Assembly: GCF_016592435.1 (NCBI RefSeq) | Contig: NZ_AP014545.1 | Span: 2,860,693 to 2,924,692 of the forward strand | Origin: Amphritea japonica ATCC BAA-1530 | Lineage (GTDB): Bacteria > Pseudomonadota > Gammaproteobacteria > Pseudomonadales > Balneatricaceae | Direction of reading: 5' to 3' | DNA: 64,000 nucleotides | Translations under genes and position numbers: made by a program | Shown here: in pieces, positions 16,381-25,025 of the stretch | Position numbering within the stretch: the stretch's first letter is position 1 | Layout of the letters: each line of letters begins with the position of its first letter | The notes under the pieces: generated by a model | What the model was told of the DNA's origin: nothing | Seen by the model: the letters and a program-made list of their open reading frames with translations, nothing else | Database searches by the model: none

Positions 16381-17909
16381 CAGTCGAGGATCTCAAGCTG
16401 TTCCGCATCCGGGTCTGATTCAGAGGCACGCTGAACCAGGGTTTTATCGAGTTCTTTCTTATTCTTCACGCCGAGCTTATGCAGTGAGGCAGCCTGGTTG
16501 ACCAGATTACCCCGACCACTACTAAGTCGCTTATGCGCCGTATCAAAGGCATTCTGGGTTCTTCCCAGATGACGACCCACGTCATCAAGTGATTCGACAA
16601 AGCCAACAAACTTATCGTGTAGCTCACCACCGCGGTGGGCGATCTCCTGGGCAAAACGGTTCTGTCGTTCGTAACGCCAGATATTATTGATCGTACGCAG
16701 GGTCACTAACAGTGTAGAGGGACTCACCAGAATAATATTGCGGTCATATGCAGAACTAAACAGATCTTTATCTTGTTGCAAGGCCAATAAGAACGCCCCT
16801 TCAACTGGAATAAACATCAACACGAAATCCAGTGAACGAACACCTTCCAGGTTTTGATAGGCTTTATCGCTCAAACCTCGCACATGGTTGCGAATCGATT
16901 GCAGGTGTTCCGCCAATGCGCGCTCTTGCTCTGCAACTTCATCAGTGGAGCAATACTGCTCATAGGCCGTCAGCGATACTTTCGCATCAACAATGACATC
17001 TTTATCATCTGGCAGCCGGATAATGACATCTGGCATATAGCGCTGCCCCTCTTCATTCAGAGAGACCTGTGTTTCATACTCATAACCTTTACGCAGACCT
17101 GATTGTTCAAGCACTCGTTCGAGTATGACCTCGCCCCAGTTGCCCTGAGTCTTGCTTTCACCTTTAAGCGCATTGGTCAGATTTACCGCATCAACACTCA
17201 TCTGCTGATTCAGCTCTTTCAGGTGGCTGATCTGCTCGTACAAAGAGCGGCGGTCTTTCGCTTCTTTATCGTAAACATCTTCAACTTTACGTTTGAACTC
17301 ACCCAGCTGATCTTTCAGAGGGGTTAACAAAGAGCCCAAAGAGTCTCTATTCGCAGAAGTAAACTTGGCTGATTTCTCTTCAAAGATTTTATTCGCCAGA
17401 TTCTGGAATTCAGATTTCAGCTGATCACGCGCTTCCGTCAACAGTTGTAGTTTTTCTGACTGCGATTCGCGCTCGCTTTCTAATCGACTTTCCAGTTCAG
17501 CAATACGTGCCTGCCGCTGGCTTAGCAGCCGTTGCAGGTTATCCAGTTGCTCCTGCTGCTCTGCCAGTTGTTCATCCTGATCAAACTTCTGGCATTCCAC
17601 TTGTTGCAATCGTACCTGATCCAGCTCCAACTCACGTACCTGAACGCTAATCTGCTGTACTTTCTGCTCCATATACTGATTTTTGTCGCTAGCGATACTT
17701 TCCTCTGCCTGATAGCGCTCCAGCCGATCCTGTATTTTCAGAATCTCTGCATCCTGTTGCTGCAGTAATGTTTCATGCCGATTTTTAAGCTTCAGTTTCA
17801 TTAACTGCATCAACATCAGACCAAACAACAAGCCTAGTCCCGCACCAATAATGGAACCTATAAGCGGGTCATTGAGTAATTCAGTCAGCTGAGCAGAAGT
17901 CATCGGCAT
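16380..17909 (-). CDS. rmuC: DNA recombination protein RmuC
   Basis: About 509 aa. RmuC limits inversion of short repeats and has a PD-(D/E)XK-like nuclease fold. The N-terminal membrane anchor is at about residues 15-35 (SIIGAGLGLLFGLMLMQLM), a long Gln/Glu-rich coiled coil spans about 40-170, and the RmuC core from about 190 has the nuclease-like DVIVDAKVSLTAYEQY. Candidate starts are ATG 17909 and ATG 17903; an in-frame TTG at 17915 is less likely. The next gene overlaps its stop. Confidence 0.92.
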   Translation of the reverse strand: MPMTSAQLTELLNDPLIGSIIGAGLGLLFGLMLMQLMKLKLKNRHETLLQQQDAEILKIQDRLERYQAEESIASDKNQYMEQKVQQISVQVRELELDQVRLQQVECQKFDQDEQLAEQQEQLDNLQRLLSQRQARIAELESRLESERESQSEKLQLLTEARDQLKSEFQNLANKIFEEKSAKFTSANRDSLGSLLTPLKDQLGEFKRKVEDVYDKEAKDRRSLYEQISHLKELNQQMSVDAVNLTNALKGESKTQGNWGEVILERVLEQSGLRKGYEYETQVSLNEEGQRYMPDVIIRLPDDKDVIVDAKVSLTAYEQYCSTDEVAEQERALAEHLQSIRNHVRGLSDKAYQNLEGVRSLDFVLMFIPVEGAFLLALQQDKDLFSSAYDRNIILVSPSTLLVTLRTINNIWRYERQNRFAQEIAHRGGELHDKFVGFVESLDDVGRHLGRTQNAFDTAHKRLSSGRGNLVNQAASLHKLGVKNKKELDKTLVQRASESDPDAEQLEILD

Positions 17910-17939
17910 CCCCAACAGAGAGTGTCACTATGTGTTTAC

Positions 17940-18290
17940 TTACCAGAAACGAAACAGCAATCCAGCCGAAATAAGCGTTAATGGCAGCATGATAAACAGG
18001 TTTACTTTATTACCAAACATACGCTGGGCAATACCAACCGACAGCGCCGGGAAGGTAAGAAAAATGCTACTCAGCGGAATCCACCACTCCAGCAAACGAA
18101 AACCGTAAGCTAAGGCACCAATCAGTGTCAGGGCGCCTATATTACCGGCCATAATCACCACCACCATGCCATTCTTGCTTTGCAAAAAAGCGGATTTATC
18201 TTCATCGGCCTGTTTATTCAGCTGCCCGGCACTCAACGCCAAAGACATAGACACAAAACCGGAAAAAAGAAACAGAATCAGCGGTTCCAA
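17940..18290 (-). CDS. small membrane protein, function unknown
   Basis: 116 aa with four hydrophobic segments (about residues 3-22, 43-65, 70-88 and 97-115). I do not recognise a named family. It sits just upstream of rmuC on the same strand (about 30 bp), so cotranscription is likely. Confidence 0.6.
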   Translation of the reverse strand: MEPLILFLFSGFVSMSLALSAGQLNKQADEDKSAFLQSKNGMVVVIMAGNIGALTLIGALAYGFRLLEWWIPLSSIFLTFPALSVGIAQRMFGNKVNLFIMLPLTLISAGLLFRFW

Positions 18291-18501
18291 GGTGATACTC
18301 CAGATTACTTATATATGAGAACTGATATTGTAAGGGATTTTTCAGTCTCAACCTATGGCATAAATAGATATGCGCTTTAAAAAATGCCTTATACTCAGAC
18401 CAAAGGATGGCGCATAGAGGCCTTTTGCCACATAACCGTCACCAGACAACTCATCAGACTGATCCACTCCTCAGCTGACTGATCACTCACCTGGACTCTG
18501 G

Positions 18502-18852
18502 ATGAAATACCTGATTCAGTTATTAACAATAAGCTTTTTGCTACAGCCTATTCCTCTGCTTGCAGACAAAACAAGGCAAAATCTACATAACATCCCTCAA
18601 TACGAGGTAATCGATGACAGCTATCAGGTATGCCTCTCTGAACAGCTCTATCGCCAATTACTAAACTTTTCACTCTACGGCGTTGGAAAACCGCCAACAG
18701 AAGGCTGTTTCAAGGCAAACAGCGGTGCAAAAGCGATTATCCTTCAGTGCCCGGAAAGTGATATTATCCTCTGCCAATTTCGCCTGGAATCCGGTGGTAC
18801 TAATACTATTGAGGTCTGGGCCAGTAAAGTGATGTTGAGAGAGATAGAATGA
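18502..18852 (+). CDS. secreted hypothetical protein
   Basis: 116 aa with an N-terminal signal peptide (hydrophobic core to about residue 20, likely cleavage after LLA). The mature part has four cysteines (in YQVCL, EGCF, LQCPE and ILCQF), fitting two periplasmic disulfides. I recognise no family. Its stop region overlaps the methyltransferase start by 4 bp (ATGA), so the two are coupled. Confidence 0.6.
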   Translation: MKYLIQLLTISFLLQPIPLLADKTRQNLHNIPQYEVIDDSYQVCLSEQLYRQLLNFSLYGVGKPPTEGCFKANSGAKAIILQCPESDIILCQFRLESGGTNTIEVWASKVMLREIE

Positions 18853-19490
18853 CCCAGTATCTGGTTGAAGAAGCTATTGAGGATTACGCTTTTATCCACA
18901 CCGGCGAAGAGCCCCCTTTGTTGCAGGAACTGATCGATAAAACCAACGAGAATATGGGCTGGCCACAGAAGCTCTCTGGCCGTCTGGTCGGACGTACGTT
19001 GAAACTGCTCAGCGCGATCCACCAGCCTAAGAATGCTCTTGAAATCGGTATGTTTACCGGTTATTCCGCGCTCTCAATTGCTGAAGGAATGCCAGATGAT
19101 GGCCGGTTGATCTGCTGTGAAACCAATCCCCGGGCCATTGAGTTTGCTCAGGGATTTTATGATAGAAGCGAACATGGGCATAAAATTGAAGTCATCTTTG
19201 GCCGGGCTCTGGAAACCATAGAGAAGCTGGATATTGAGCTAGACTTCACCTTTATCGATGCCGATAAACGTAACTACCTGAACTATTACAACCGGGTAAA
19301 AGAGATGACCCGTACAGGCGGACTGATCATACTCGATAACGTACTCTGGTCGGGAAAAGTCGTTCAGCCGGAATCCGATATCGATGACATTCTGGTTGAA
19401 ACCAATCGTGTGATCGCCCAGGACCCGGATATGGAAAACGTCTTCTTAACGGTACGGGATGGCCTGAACGTAGTCCGAAAAATCCGCTAA
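18849..19490 (+). CDS. class I SAM-dependent O-methyltransferase
   Basis: 213 aa, similar to the CCoAOMT-type O-methyltransferase family (PF01596). SAM motif I is ALEIGMFTGYSALSIAEGMP (about 60-79); the acidic residue of motif II is in LICCETNP; metal and SAM contacts lie in FTFIDADKRNY and LIILDNVLWSGKV. Bacterial members methylate catechol-type hydroxyls in a divalent-metal-dependent way. The substrate is unknown. Confidence 0.88.
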   Translation: MTQYLVEEAIEDYAFIHTGEEPPLLQELIDKTNENMGWPQKLSGRLVGRTLKLLSAIHQPKNALEIGMFTGYSALSIAEGMPDDGRLICCETNPRAIEFAQGFYDRSEHGHKIEVIFGRALETIEKLDIELDFTFIDADKRNYLNYYNRVKEMTRTGGLIILDNVLWSGKVVQPESDIDDILVETNRVIAQDPDMENVFLTVRDGLNVVRKIR

Positions 19491-19515
19491 CGACTTAAGA
19501 TAGGGCCACTCCACA

Positions 19516-19926
19516 ATGCGTTTTATCCTTCGTGCCAGTGCTAATGAGTTCAGAATAGAAGCCTGCAACAGCGAAACAGCATCCACTATTGCCGCAGAAG
19601 ATTATCTTATAGAAGATACCGATTCGCTTTTGCGGCTTTACGTAGCAACCGAACGCGACACGCCTCTGTTTAACGCTTTGCAAGCAGTGCGGAACACCGT
19701 TCTCGAAGACCTGGATGAAGTAGCCACCCCGGCAGAGGTCTATGGCCTGATACATTGGTTACTGAGTGATAAAGGTATCCGAGCAGAGGGAGCCTCACTG
19801 GAAGAAACGGCCGACCGTCTCAGCGATATTGATATTGCAGCCGACAGCGATCAGTATACAGATATCATCTTTCACCTGAAGGATGCGGTAGACCGGCTCT
19901 ACGAAATGGAACTGGACGACCTGTAG
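19516..19926 (+). CDS. conserved-looking acidic protein, function unknown
   Basis: 136 aa, acidic, without signal peptide or membrane segment. I do not recognise it. It lies 25 bp after the methyltransferase and 31 bp before ydbH, in the same direction, and codon use matches its neighbours, so it is probably real and in the operon. Confidence 0.6.
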   Translation: MRFILRASANEFRIEACNSETASTIAAEDYLIEDTDSLLRLYVATERDTPLFNALQAVRNTVLEDLDEVATPAEVYGLIHWLLSDKGIRAEGASLEETADRLSDIDIAADSDQYTDIIFHLKDAVDRLYEMELDDL

Positions 19927-19957
19927 CACGGGCGATTTTAAAAACAGGGAGGACACC

Positions 19958-22315
19958 ATGCGCAAACTGCTGATCGCGATCGTTCTCCTGCTGATGCTCA
20001 TAGGCAGTTTTTATGCTGCGCTACCCGTCATTGCCGAATACAGCGTACGCCAGGTACTCACCGACCATCAACTCAACGCCAGTTTTGATCTGAAGCGGCC
20101 CAACCTCGATCGTATAGAGATCAGCCAGCTCACGCTAAAAAAAGAGACTCCTGATAATCCTTTTACCCTTACCGCCGAGTCCATCAGCATTCGTTTTAAT
20201 CCCTGGCATTTTTTCAGCACACAGCGGATCGAAACTCTGGAGATTAAAGCGCTGACACTGGCTCTTAAGTTAGACCTGACACCCGATGACCAGCCATCAA
20301 CGCAGGATGAAGAAAGATCTCAGTTATCATTCCCACCGTTACCCTCCTACCTGTTCAATCAATTACCCGCCGAGGCGATTACTCTGCCAGATGTAGCCAT
20401 CAATATAGATATTGTCGGCAGCCCGCTCATCAGGAAACTAGCTTTTTCAGGCAGTATTAACACCCACAAAGACCGGTTAGCCCTTAAGGTTAATCAGATT
20501 GCAAAAGCACCTGCTACCCAGCTGTACCTGACCCTCAACAATCAGGACCAGGGACAACTAAGCATTGCGGTTAACCAGAACACCGTTGTCCAGAGCAACT
20601 TTAATCTATCGGCGGATACTCAACAGCTGGACGTCCAAAGCCAAAACAGGCTACAACTTGAACAACTTAAAGCCCTGCTAGAACAGCCTCTGATCGCTGA
20701 AATAGCGGCACCGCTGGATACCAACGTTCTACCAGACCTGTCTGGCACCGTCACAATACAAGGCAACAGTTTAATCCCTCTCAGCACTCCACCTCTCATG
20801 GCTGACCATCGATACCAGATAACCAGTGCCGCCACCGTTCAGAATCTCATACCGGAAATCAACCGGTTAAATGTGCAACAGGACAGCACACTTAGATCAG
20901 AAAATGGTAATTTCATTCTCAATATTCAACAACTTTCCGCCACCGGAGAGAGCCTCAACACCGGTGGAAACCCCGCCGTCAGCGCAGAAAGCATCCGCTT
21001 AGATCTGCAACAGCCGATACAACTTACCAGTTCACTGGATCAGCTGAGCCAGTCGGGTATTCAAAGCATTCACTGGCCTGATACTGAGTTACAACTAGTC
21101 ATCCAGCCCGTTACGATCAAAACTCAGGGACAACCTAACACCCTTATCAAAACACCACCGGTCAACATTAAACTATCAGCACTGATGCTGGCCGAAAACA
21201 GTGTTAAAGCGGAGCTAAGCGCTGACAATATTGCGGTACATTCTGGCCCTCTTCTGCTTCCCCTGATCAACCTGCATAACCGCGCAGTCATCACCCCTGA
21301 TAAAATCACCAATCGTTTTACTCTCGGCTTGCATGATCCACTACTGGACAGTGAGATCAAAATTACCGGAACAAGCCAGACTGAACCCAAAACTAACCAC
21401 AGCACCGCCAGCTGGAAAACATCGTTGCCGTTAACCGGCATCGAAAAACTAGCGCTACGATTTGTGCCGCAACTTCCTCCTGAACTCGTCTTCACCGACG
21501 GTGAGCTGCAACACAGAGGCTGGCTCGATCAGAATAATTCAGGGGTGGCGCTAAGATTCTTAAACAAGGTCAGAAATACCAGTCTTAGCTACGACCAAAC
21601 CCACCTATACGACATCAACGGCGGTTCAGAAACGGTTAAGAGCCATCGGGGTAAGCTGAGTGATACTGGACAACTAAAGATCGCCTTTATTGATGCAGGG
21701 GTGCCACTGGAGAACTTTTCCGGAAGCTATCGTTTCGAACAAAGCTCAACCGGAAAACGACAGCTGCAACTCGATAGTAGTCATGTAGACCTCTTAGGTG
21801 GAACAATCACCACCCTACCGGTCACTATAAACCCGGACGACCCTGTCTTTGACAGCGCCATCGCAGTGACCGGCATCGATCTGCAACAACTCATGGCACT
21901 GGAGCAGCAACAAGGGTTGACCGGCAGCGGCACCTTAAATGGACAGATGCCGGTTAGCTTTAAACAGGGACAGCTAAGCATTACGGATGGACAGATAAAC
22001 AGTACCCCTGAGGGGGGCTGGATCAGGTTTGATCCACCGCCGGCCTTTCTGGCGATGACTCAAACCACTCCGGCACTGGGAATCGTCTTTGATGCTATGC
22101 GAAATATGAAGTACCAGAGCCTGGGGATTGAACTGGACTATCAGCCGGACGGAACGGCGCTGCTAAAAACACATCTAAAAGGACACAATCCGGACTGGAA
22201 CAAAAGCCAACCGGTTGACTTAACAATCAATATTGAGGAAAACATCCCTAAATTGTTACAAGCCCTTCAATTTACTGATAAATTGACGGAAACACTTGAG
22301 AAGCGCTACCGTTGA
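19958..22315 (+). CDS. ydbH: YdbH family AsmA-like envelope lipid-transfer protein
   Basis: 785 aa. An N-terminal membrane anchor (about residues 4-24) is followed by a long beta-rich repetitive region and a C-terminal domain of the YdbH type (PF11739, about 560-780). Established knowledge: YdbH, TamB and YhdP are redundant bridge-like proteins moving phospholipids from inner to outer membrane in E. coli, and YdbH works with the lipoprotein YnbE. Here ynbE and ydbL homologues follow directly, which supports the assignment. RBS AGGGAGG lies upstream of ATG 19958. Confidence 0.88.
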   Translation: MRKLLIAIVLLLMLIGSFYAALPVIAEYSVRQVLTDHQLNASFDLKRPNLDRIEISQLTLKKETPDNPFTLTAESISIRFNPWHFFSTQRIETLEIKALTLALKLDLTPDDQPSTQDEERSQLSFPPLPSYLFNQLPAEAITLPDVAINIDIVGSPLIRKLAFSGSINTHKDRLALKVNQIAKAPATQLYLTLNNQDQGQLSIAVNQNTVVQSNFNLSADTQQLDVQSQNRLQLEQLKALLEQPLIAEIAAPLDTNVLPDLSGTVTIQGNSLIPLSTPPLMADHRYQITSAATVQNLIPEINRLNVQQDSTLRSENGNFILNIQQLSATGESLNTGGNPAVSAESIRLDLQQPIQLTSSLDQLSQSGIQSIHWPDTELQLVIQPVTIKTQGQPNTLIKTPPVNIKLSALMLAENSVKAELSADNIAVHSGPLLLPLINLHNRAVITPDKITNRFTLGLHDPLLDSEIKITGTSQTEPKTNHSTASWKTSLPLTGIEKLALRFVPQLPPELVFTDGELQHRGWLDQNNSGVALRFLNKVRNTSLSYDQTHLYDINGGSETVKSHRGKLSDTGQLKIAFIDAGVPLENFSGSYRFEQSSTGKRQLQLDSSHVDLLGGTITTLPVTINPDDPVFDSAIAVTGIDLQQLMALEQQQGLTGSGTLNGQMPVSFKQGQLSITDGQINSTPEGGWIRFDPPPAFLAMTQTTPALGIVFDAMRNMKYQSLGIELDYQPDGTALLKTHLKGHNPDWNKSQPVDLTINIEENIPKLLQALQFTDKLTETLEKRYR

Positions 22316-22383
22316 TGTAACTACAGGTAATCAAGCATTCAACGGCATTACTAACTTGCGCTACTATTGACGGAGAACAGCAT

Positions 22384-22584
22384 ATGTTTATGCCAAAAAC
22401 ACTACAATCGCTGACATTGTGCAGCCTGATTCTGACGGTGACGGCCTGCGCACCGACCGTTCAGGTCGCTGTTCCGAATGAGCCGATTACGATTAATCTC
22501 AATGTGAAAATTGAACACGAGATACTGATAAAGGTTGATAAAGAAATTGACAGTCTGTTAGAAGAAAACAGCGAACTATTCTGA
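22384..22584 (+). CDS. ynbE: YnbE-like outer-membrane lipoprotein
   Basis: 66 aa. The signal peptide ends in a lipobox LTVTAC (Cys about residue 22), followed by APTVQVAVPNEPITINLNVK, the typical YnbE sequence. In E. coli YnbE forms multimeric beta-stacks that engage YdbH C-termini to complete the transport bridge. GGAG sits eight bases before ATG 22384; a second ATG lies two codons in. Confidence 0.88.
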   Translation: MFMPKTLQSLTLCSLILTVTACAPTVQVAVPNEPITINLNVKIEHEILIKVDKEIDSLLEENSELF

Positions 22585-22595
22585 GGAGCGGTAAA

Positions 22596-22928
22596 ATGAA
22601 ACAGTTAAAAACAATTCTGACTTTCGCGACCCTGTTACTCAGTCTGGTTTTCACACCTGCCTGGGCAATTAGCCTGAGCGACGCTAAAAACCAGGGACTA
22701 GTGGGCGAACAGATAAACGGTTATCTGGGCGAAGTTAAAAGCAGCTCAGAGATCAGTGCGTTGGTGAAATCGATCAACAGCAAACGGCGGGCTGCATATG
22801 CCGCCAAGGCTCGGAAAGCAGGTGTCGATGTCAATATTATGGAATTACGAATCGGCGAACGACTGATTCAACGTGCGCCTGCCGGTCAGTATGTACAAAC
22901 CCCGGATGGGCAGTGGAAACGAAAGTAA
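22596..22928 (+). CDS. ydbL: YdbL family periplasmic protein (DUF1318)
   Basis: 110 aa with a signal peptide cleaved around PAWA (residue 24). The mature part ISLSDAKNQGLVGEQINGYL and the C-terminal IGERLIQRAPAGQYVQ are hallmarks of DUF1318/YdbL. Its E. coli homologue is encoded with ydbH-ynbE and has been proposed as a chaperone limiting YnbE multimerisation. It starts 11 bp after ynbE; RBS GAGGAG. Confidence 0.9.
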   Translation: MKQLKTILTFATLLLSLVFTPAWAISLSDAKNQGLVGEQINGYLGEVKSSSEISALVKSINSKRRAAYAAKARKAGVDVNIMELRIGERLIQRAPAGQYVQTPDGQWKRK

Positions 22929-22949
22929 ACCTTAAACCAGGACTGTAAT

Positions 22950-23471
22950 GTGAGCACCTTTGGAGTATCAGGTAAGCCCTCATATCGTTCGAATAATGCG
23001 CTGGGTTTTCTAATCTGCGCACTCAGCCTCACGGCAACAGAGCTCTATATAGAGCCCTATATAACCGAGGTAAATTGCGCCCTGTGCACTATTATCAGGT
23101 TGATACTGGTCATAATGGCAGGGCTGTTTCTGATCAGTTTTCTGCTCAATCGAAGTATGATTTTTCAGCGATTAGCAGCTGTCATACACTTGCTGCTGAT
23201 CACCAGTGGTATCATCACCGCTGTGCGAAGTCTGTTTGCTGACCCGGGCGATCTGTCGTCCGCCTGCAATCTAAGCAGTACAGCTCTACATGAGCAAGCG
23301 AGCGTCAACGCCCTCTGGACTACGCTCAACAATGCAGCCAACTGCCCCTATCCAGCCTGGCAAATTTATCAGCTGAATGTGGCCCACCTGTCACTCATCC
23401 TGATGCTGATATTATTAGTGGCGGTATGGAAAATACTGATTAAAAAACAACAGAGAAACCTGTTCTTCTGA
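22950..23471 (+). CDS. DsbB-like disulfide oxidoreductase
   Basis: 173 aa with four membrane segments (about residues 18-35, 45-65, 72-92 and 145-163). CALC in NCALCTIIR is the redox CXXC at the end of a helix, and two more cysteines about 30 residues apart in the second periplasmic loop (SACNLS and ANCPYP) mirror the DsbB relay. DsbB passes electrons from DsbA to quinones. The start is GTG 22950, because the nearby ATG is followed at once by a stop. It overlaps the next start (TGATG). No dsbA is nearby. Confidence 0.72.
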   Translation: MSTFGVSGKPSYRSNNALGFLICALSLTATELYIEPYITEVNCALCTIIRLILVIMAGLFLISFLLNRSMIFQRLAAVIHLLLITSGIITAVRSLFADPGDLSSACNLSSTALHEQASVNALWTTLNNAANCPYPAWQIYQLNVAHLSLILMLILLVAVWKILIKKQQRNLFF

Positions 23472-24559
23472 TGAAAAAAACTGCAATAGTCTTAGCTATA
23501 GGTGCCACCCTCTCAGCCCCCTTACTAGCAGCACCAGTAGCTCTCTATGGCGACTCTCATAACCCCGGCACTCTGACCTTTTATCTGGAAAATGATCTAT
23601 TCGCCGACACCGATCAGCAATACACCAACGGCATCCGCTTTTCCTGGACCTCACCCGACCTGAGCAGCTATCTGGATGATAAAAGTCTGCCGGTCTGGTC
23701 TCGCCGATATAACCGGTTTATTACCTCTCCGCTGGGACTATTTGACGATACTCCGCCAAAACAAAATGAGATCGTACGAAATCTGGTGATCACGCTGGGG
23801 CAACAGATGTATACCCCGGAAGACAACCTCCGTACGACCATTGATCCTGATGACCGCCCCTACGCTGGCTGGCTCTATCTGGGAATGGGCTATAACCTGA
23901 AACATAAGCAGCGCATGGATTCAGCGATCCTCAATCTCGGCATGGTTGGCCCTGCAGCAATGGGACAGGAAGCTCAGGACTTTGTTCACGACCTTCGCGG
24001 TATCGACAAGTTCGAGGGTTGGGATAATCAACTCAATAACGAGCTGGGCATTCAGGTTGTCTACGAACGAAAATATCGAATACCTGCCAAGAAAATTAAA
24101 GGAGCACTGGAGTACGACATTATCTGGCACGGCGGCGCCAGCCTGGGCAACGTTGCCACTTATCTGAATGCTGGTACCGAGATCCGGTTTGGCTGGTTTC
24201 TCCCGGATGACTTCGGAACCTCCTCCCTGCGCCCCGGTGGAGACAACAGTGCTCCGGGCAGCAACGACCCTCGTACCCAAAACACCACCGGGTATAGCCG
24301 TGACCAGAATTTTGGATTACATGGATTTATCGCTATCGATGGTCGCTGGGTGCTGCGGGATATCTTCCTCGACGGCAACACATTCAGCAGCAGCCACTCT
24401 GTGAATAAAGAAAATCTGGTTGGAGACCTCAGCATCGGAGCCAGTATGCTCGTCGAAGACTGGAAACTCTCCTACTCACGGGTTTTCCGTAGTAAAGAAT
24501 TTGCTACCCAGGGCGAAACCCACAGTTTCGGATCATTCTCAGCTTCGTATAGTTTTTAA
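23471..24559 (+). CDS. lpxR: LpxR-family lipid A 3'-O-deacylase
   Basis: 362 aa outer-membrane beta-barrel of the DUF2219/LpxR family, with signal peptide cleaved after LLAA (about 21). Visible motifs are LTFYLENDLFADTDQQYTNG (Asn-Asp of the active site) and DDRPYAGWLYLGMGY, a histidine in FVHDLRGI, and a terminal phenylalanine typical of barrels. In Salmonella LpxR removes the 3'-acyloxyacyl group of lipid A. Coupled translation with the DsbB-like gene and closeness to ydbH-ynbE-ydbL make an envelope-lipid operon likely (inference). Confidence 0.87.
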   Translation: MKKTAIVLAIGATLSAPLLAAPVALYGDSHNPGTLTFYLENDLFADTDQQYTNGIRFSWTSPDLSSYLDDKSLPVWSRRYNRFITSPLGLFDDTPPKQNEIVRNLVITLGQQMYTPEDNLRTTIDPDDRPYAGWLYLGMGYNLKHKQRMDSAILNLGMVGPAAMGQEAQDFVHDLRGIDKFEGWDNQLNNELGIQVVYERKYRIPAKKIKGALEYDIIWHGGASLGNVATYLNAGTEIRFGWFLPDDFGTSSLRPGGDNSAPGSNDPRTQNTTGYSRDQNFGLHGFIAIDGRWVLRDIFLDGNTFSSSHSVNKENLVGDLSIGASMLVEDWKLSYSRVFRSKEFATQGETHSFGSFSASYSF

Positions 24560-24574
24560 GAACATCGAATTAAT

Positions 24575-24653
24575 CACCACAGAGTACACCGAGGGCTCAG
24601 AGATATAACTTTCCTTTTATCTTTACTCTGTACTCTCAGTGATAAAAACTTTT
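24575..24653. repeat. CCACAGAG-type dispersed inverted repeat, copy 1
   Basis: CACCACAGAGTACACCGAGG on the left and CTCTGTACTCTCAGTG on the right form imperfect inverted arms. The same family occurs at 47068-47291 and three times at 55955-56246. Confidence 0.7.
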
Positions 24654-24717
24654 TCTGATAATCGCCATCACAAAACGCACCGAAACTAACTTCTCACTCT
24701 ATAGCTAACAGATGGAT

Positions 24718-24952
24718 ATTTTTTGTGGGAGCTGCTTTTAGCATCGACTGGATAGCCCGACTGCTATCTGAGGCTTTTCGGCGTGAGGGCACGCCTCCTA
24801 CAAAAATCGATACTCTCCACCCTCAGTCTCATCATTCGGAGGATGCTTTTGCAGGAGCGGCCCTCGCTGCTATTAAATTGCTGGGCTGCTATCTAAGGCT
24901 TTCTCGACGAGGGCACCTAAAGGGCATGCAAACGTGCCTCCTACAAGACTCA
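24718..24952. repeat. two diverged copies of a TGTAGGAG-ended repeat
   Basis: Copy 1 (24718-24807) and copy 2 (about 24845-24952) share CTGCTATCTRAGGCTTT, a CGA-GAGGGCAC segment and the end GTGCCTCCTACAA (CACGCCTCCTACAA in copy 1), with GGGAGC or AGGAGC at the left. The ends are complementary (TGTGGGAG and CTCCTACA). A third relative lies near 47200-47250. REP-like non-coding element. Confidence 0.6.
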
Positions 24953-24972
24953 ACCCCCAATATTTCAGGCAC

Positions 24973-24998
24973 AAAAAAGCCGGATCAGATGATCCGGC
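24973..24998 (-). terminator. rho-independent terminator of the copper receptor gene
   Basis: GCCGGATC and GATCCGGC form a perfect stem, followed on the minus strand by six T. It lies 28 bp past the receptor stop. Confidence 0.85.
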
Positions 24999-25025
24999 AA
25001 ACTAAGAAGGGATTCGGTTGATTAA

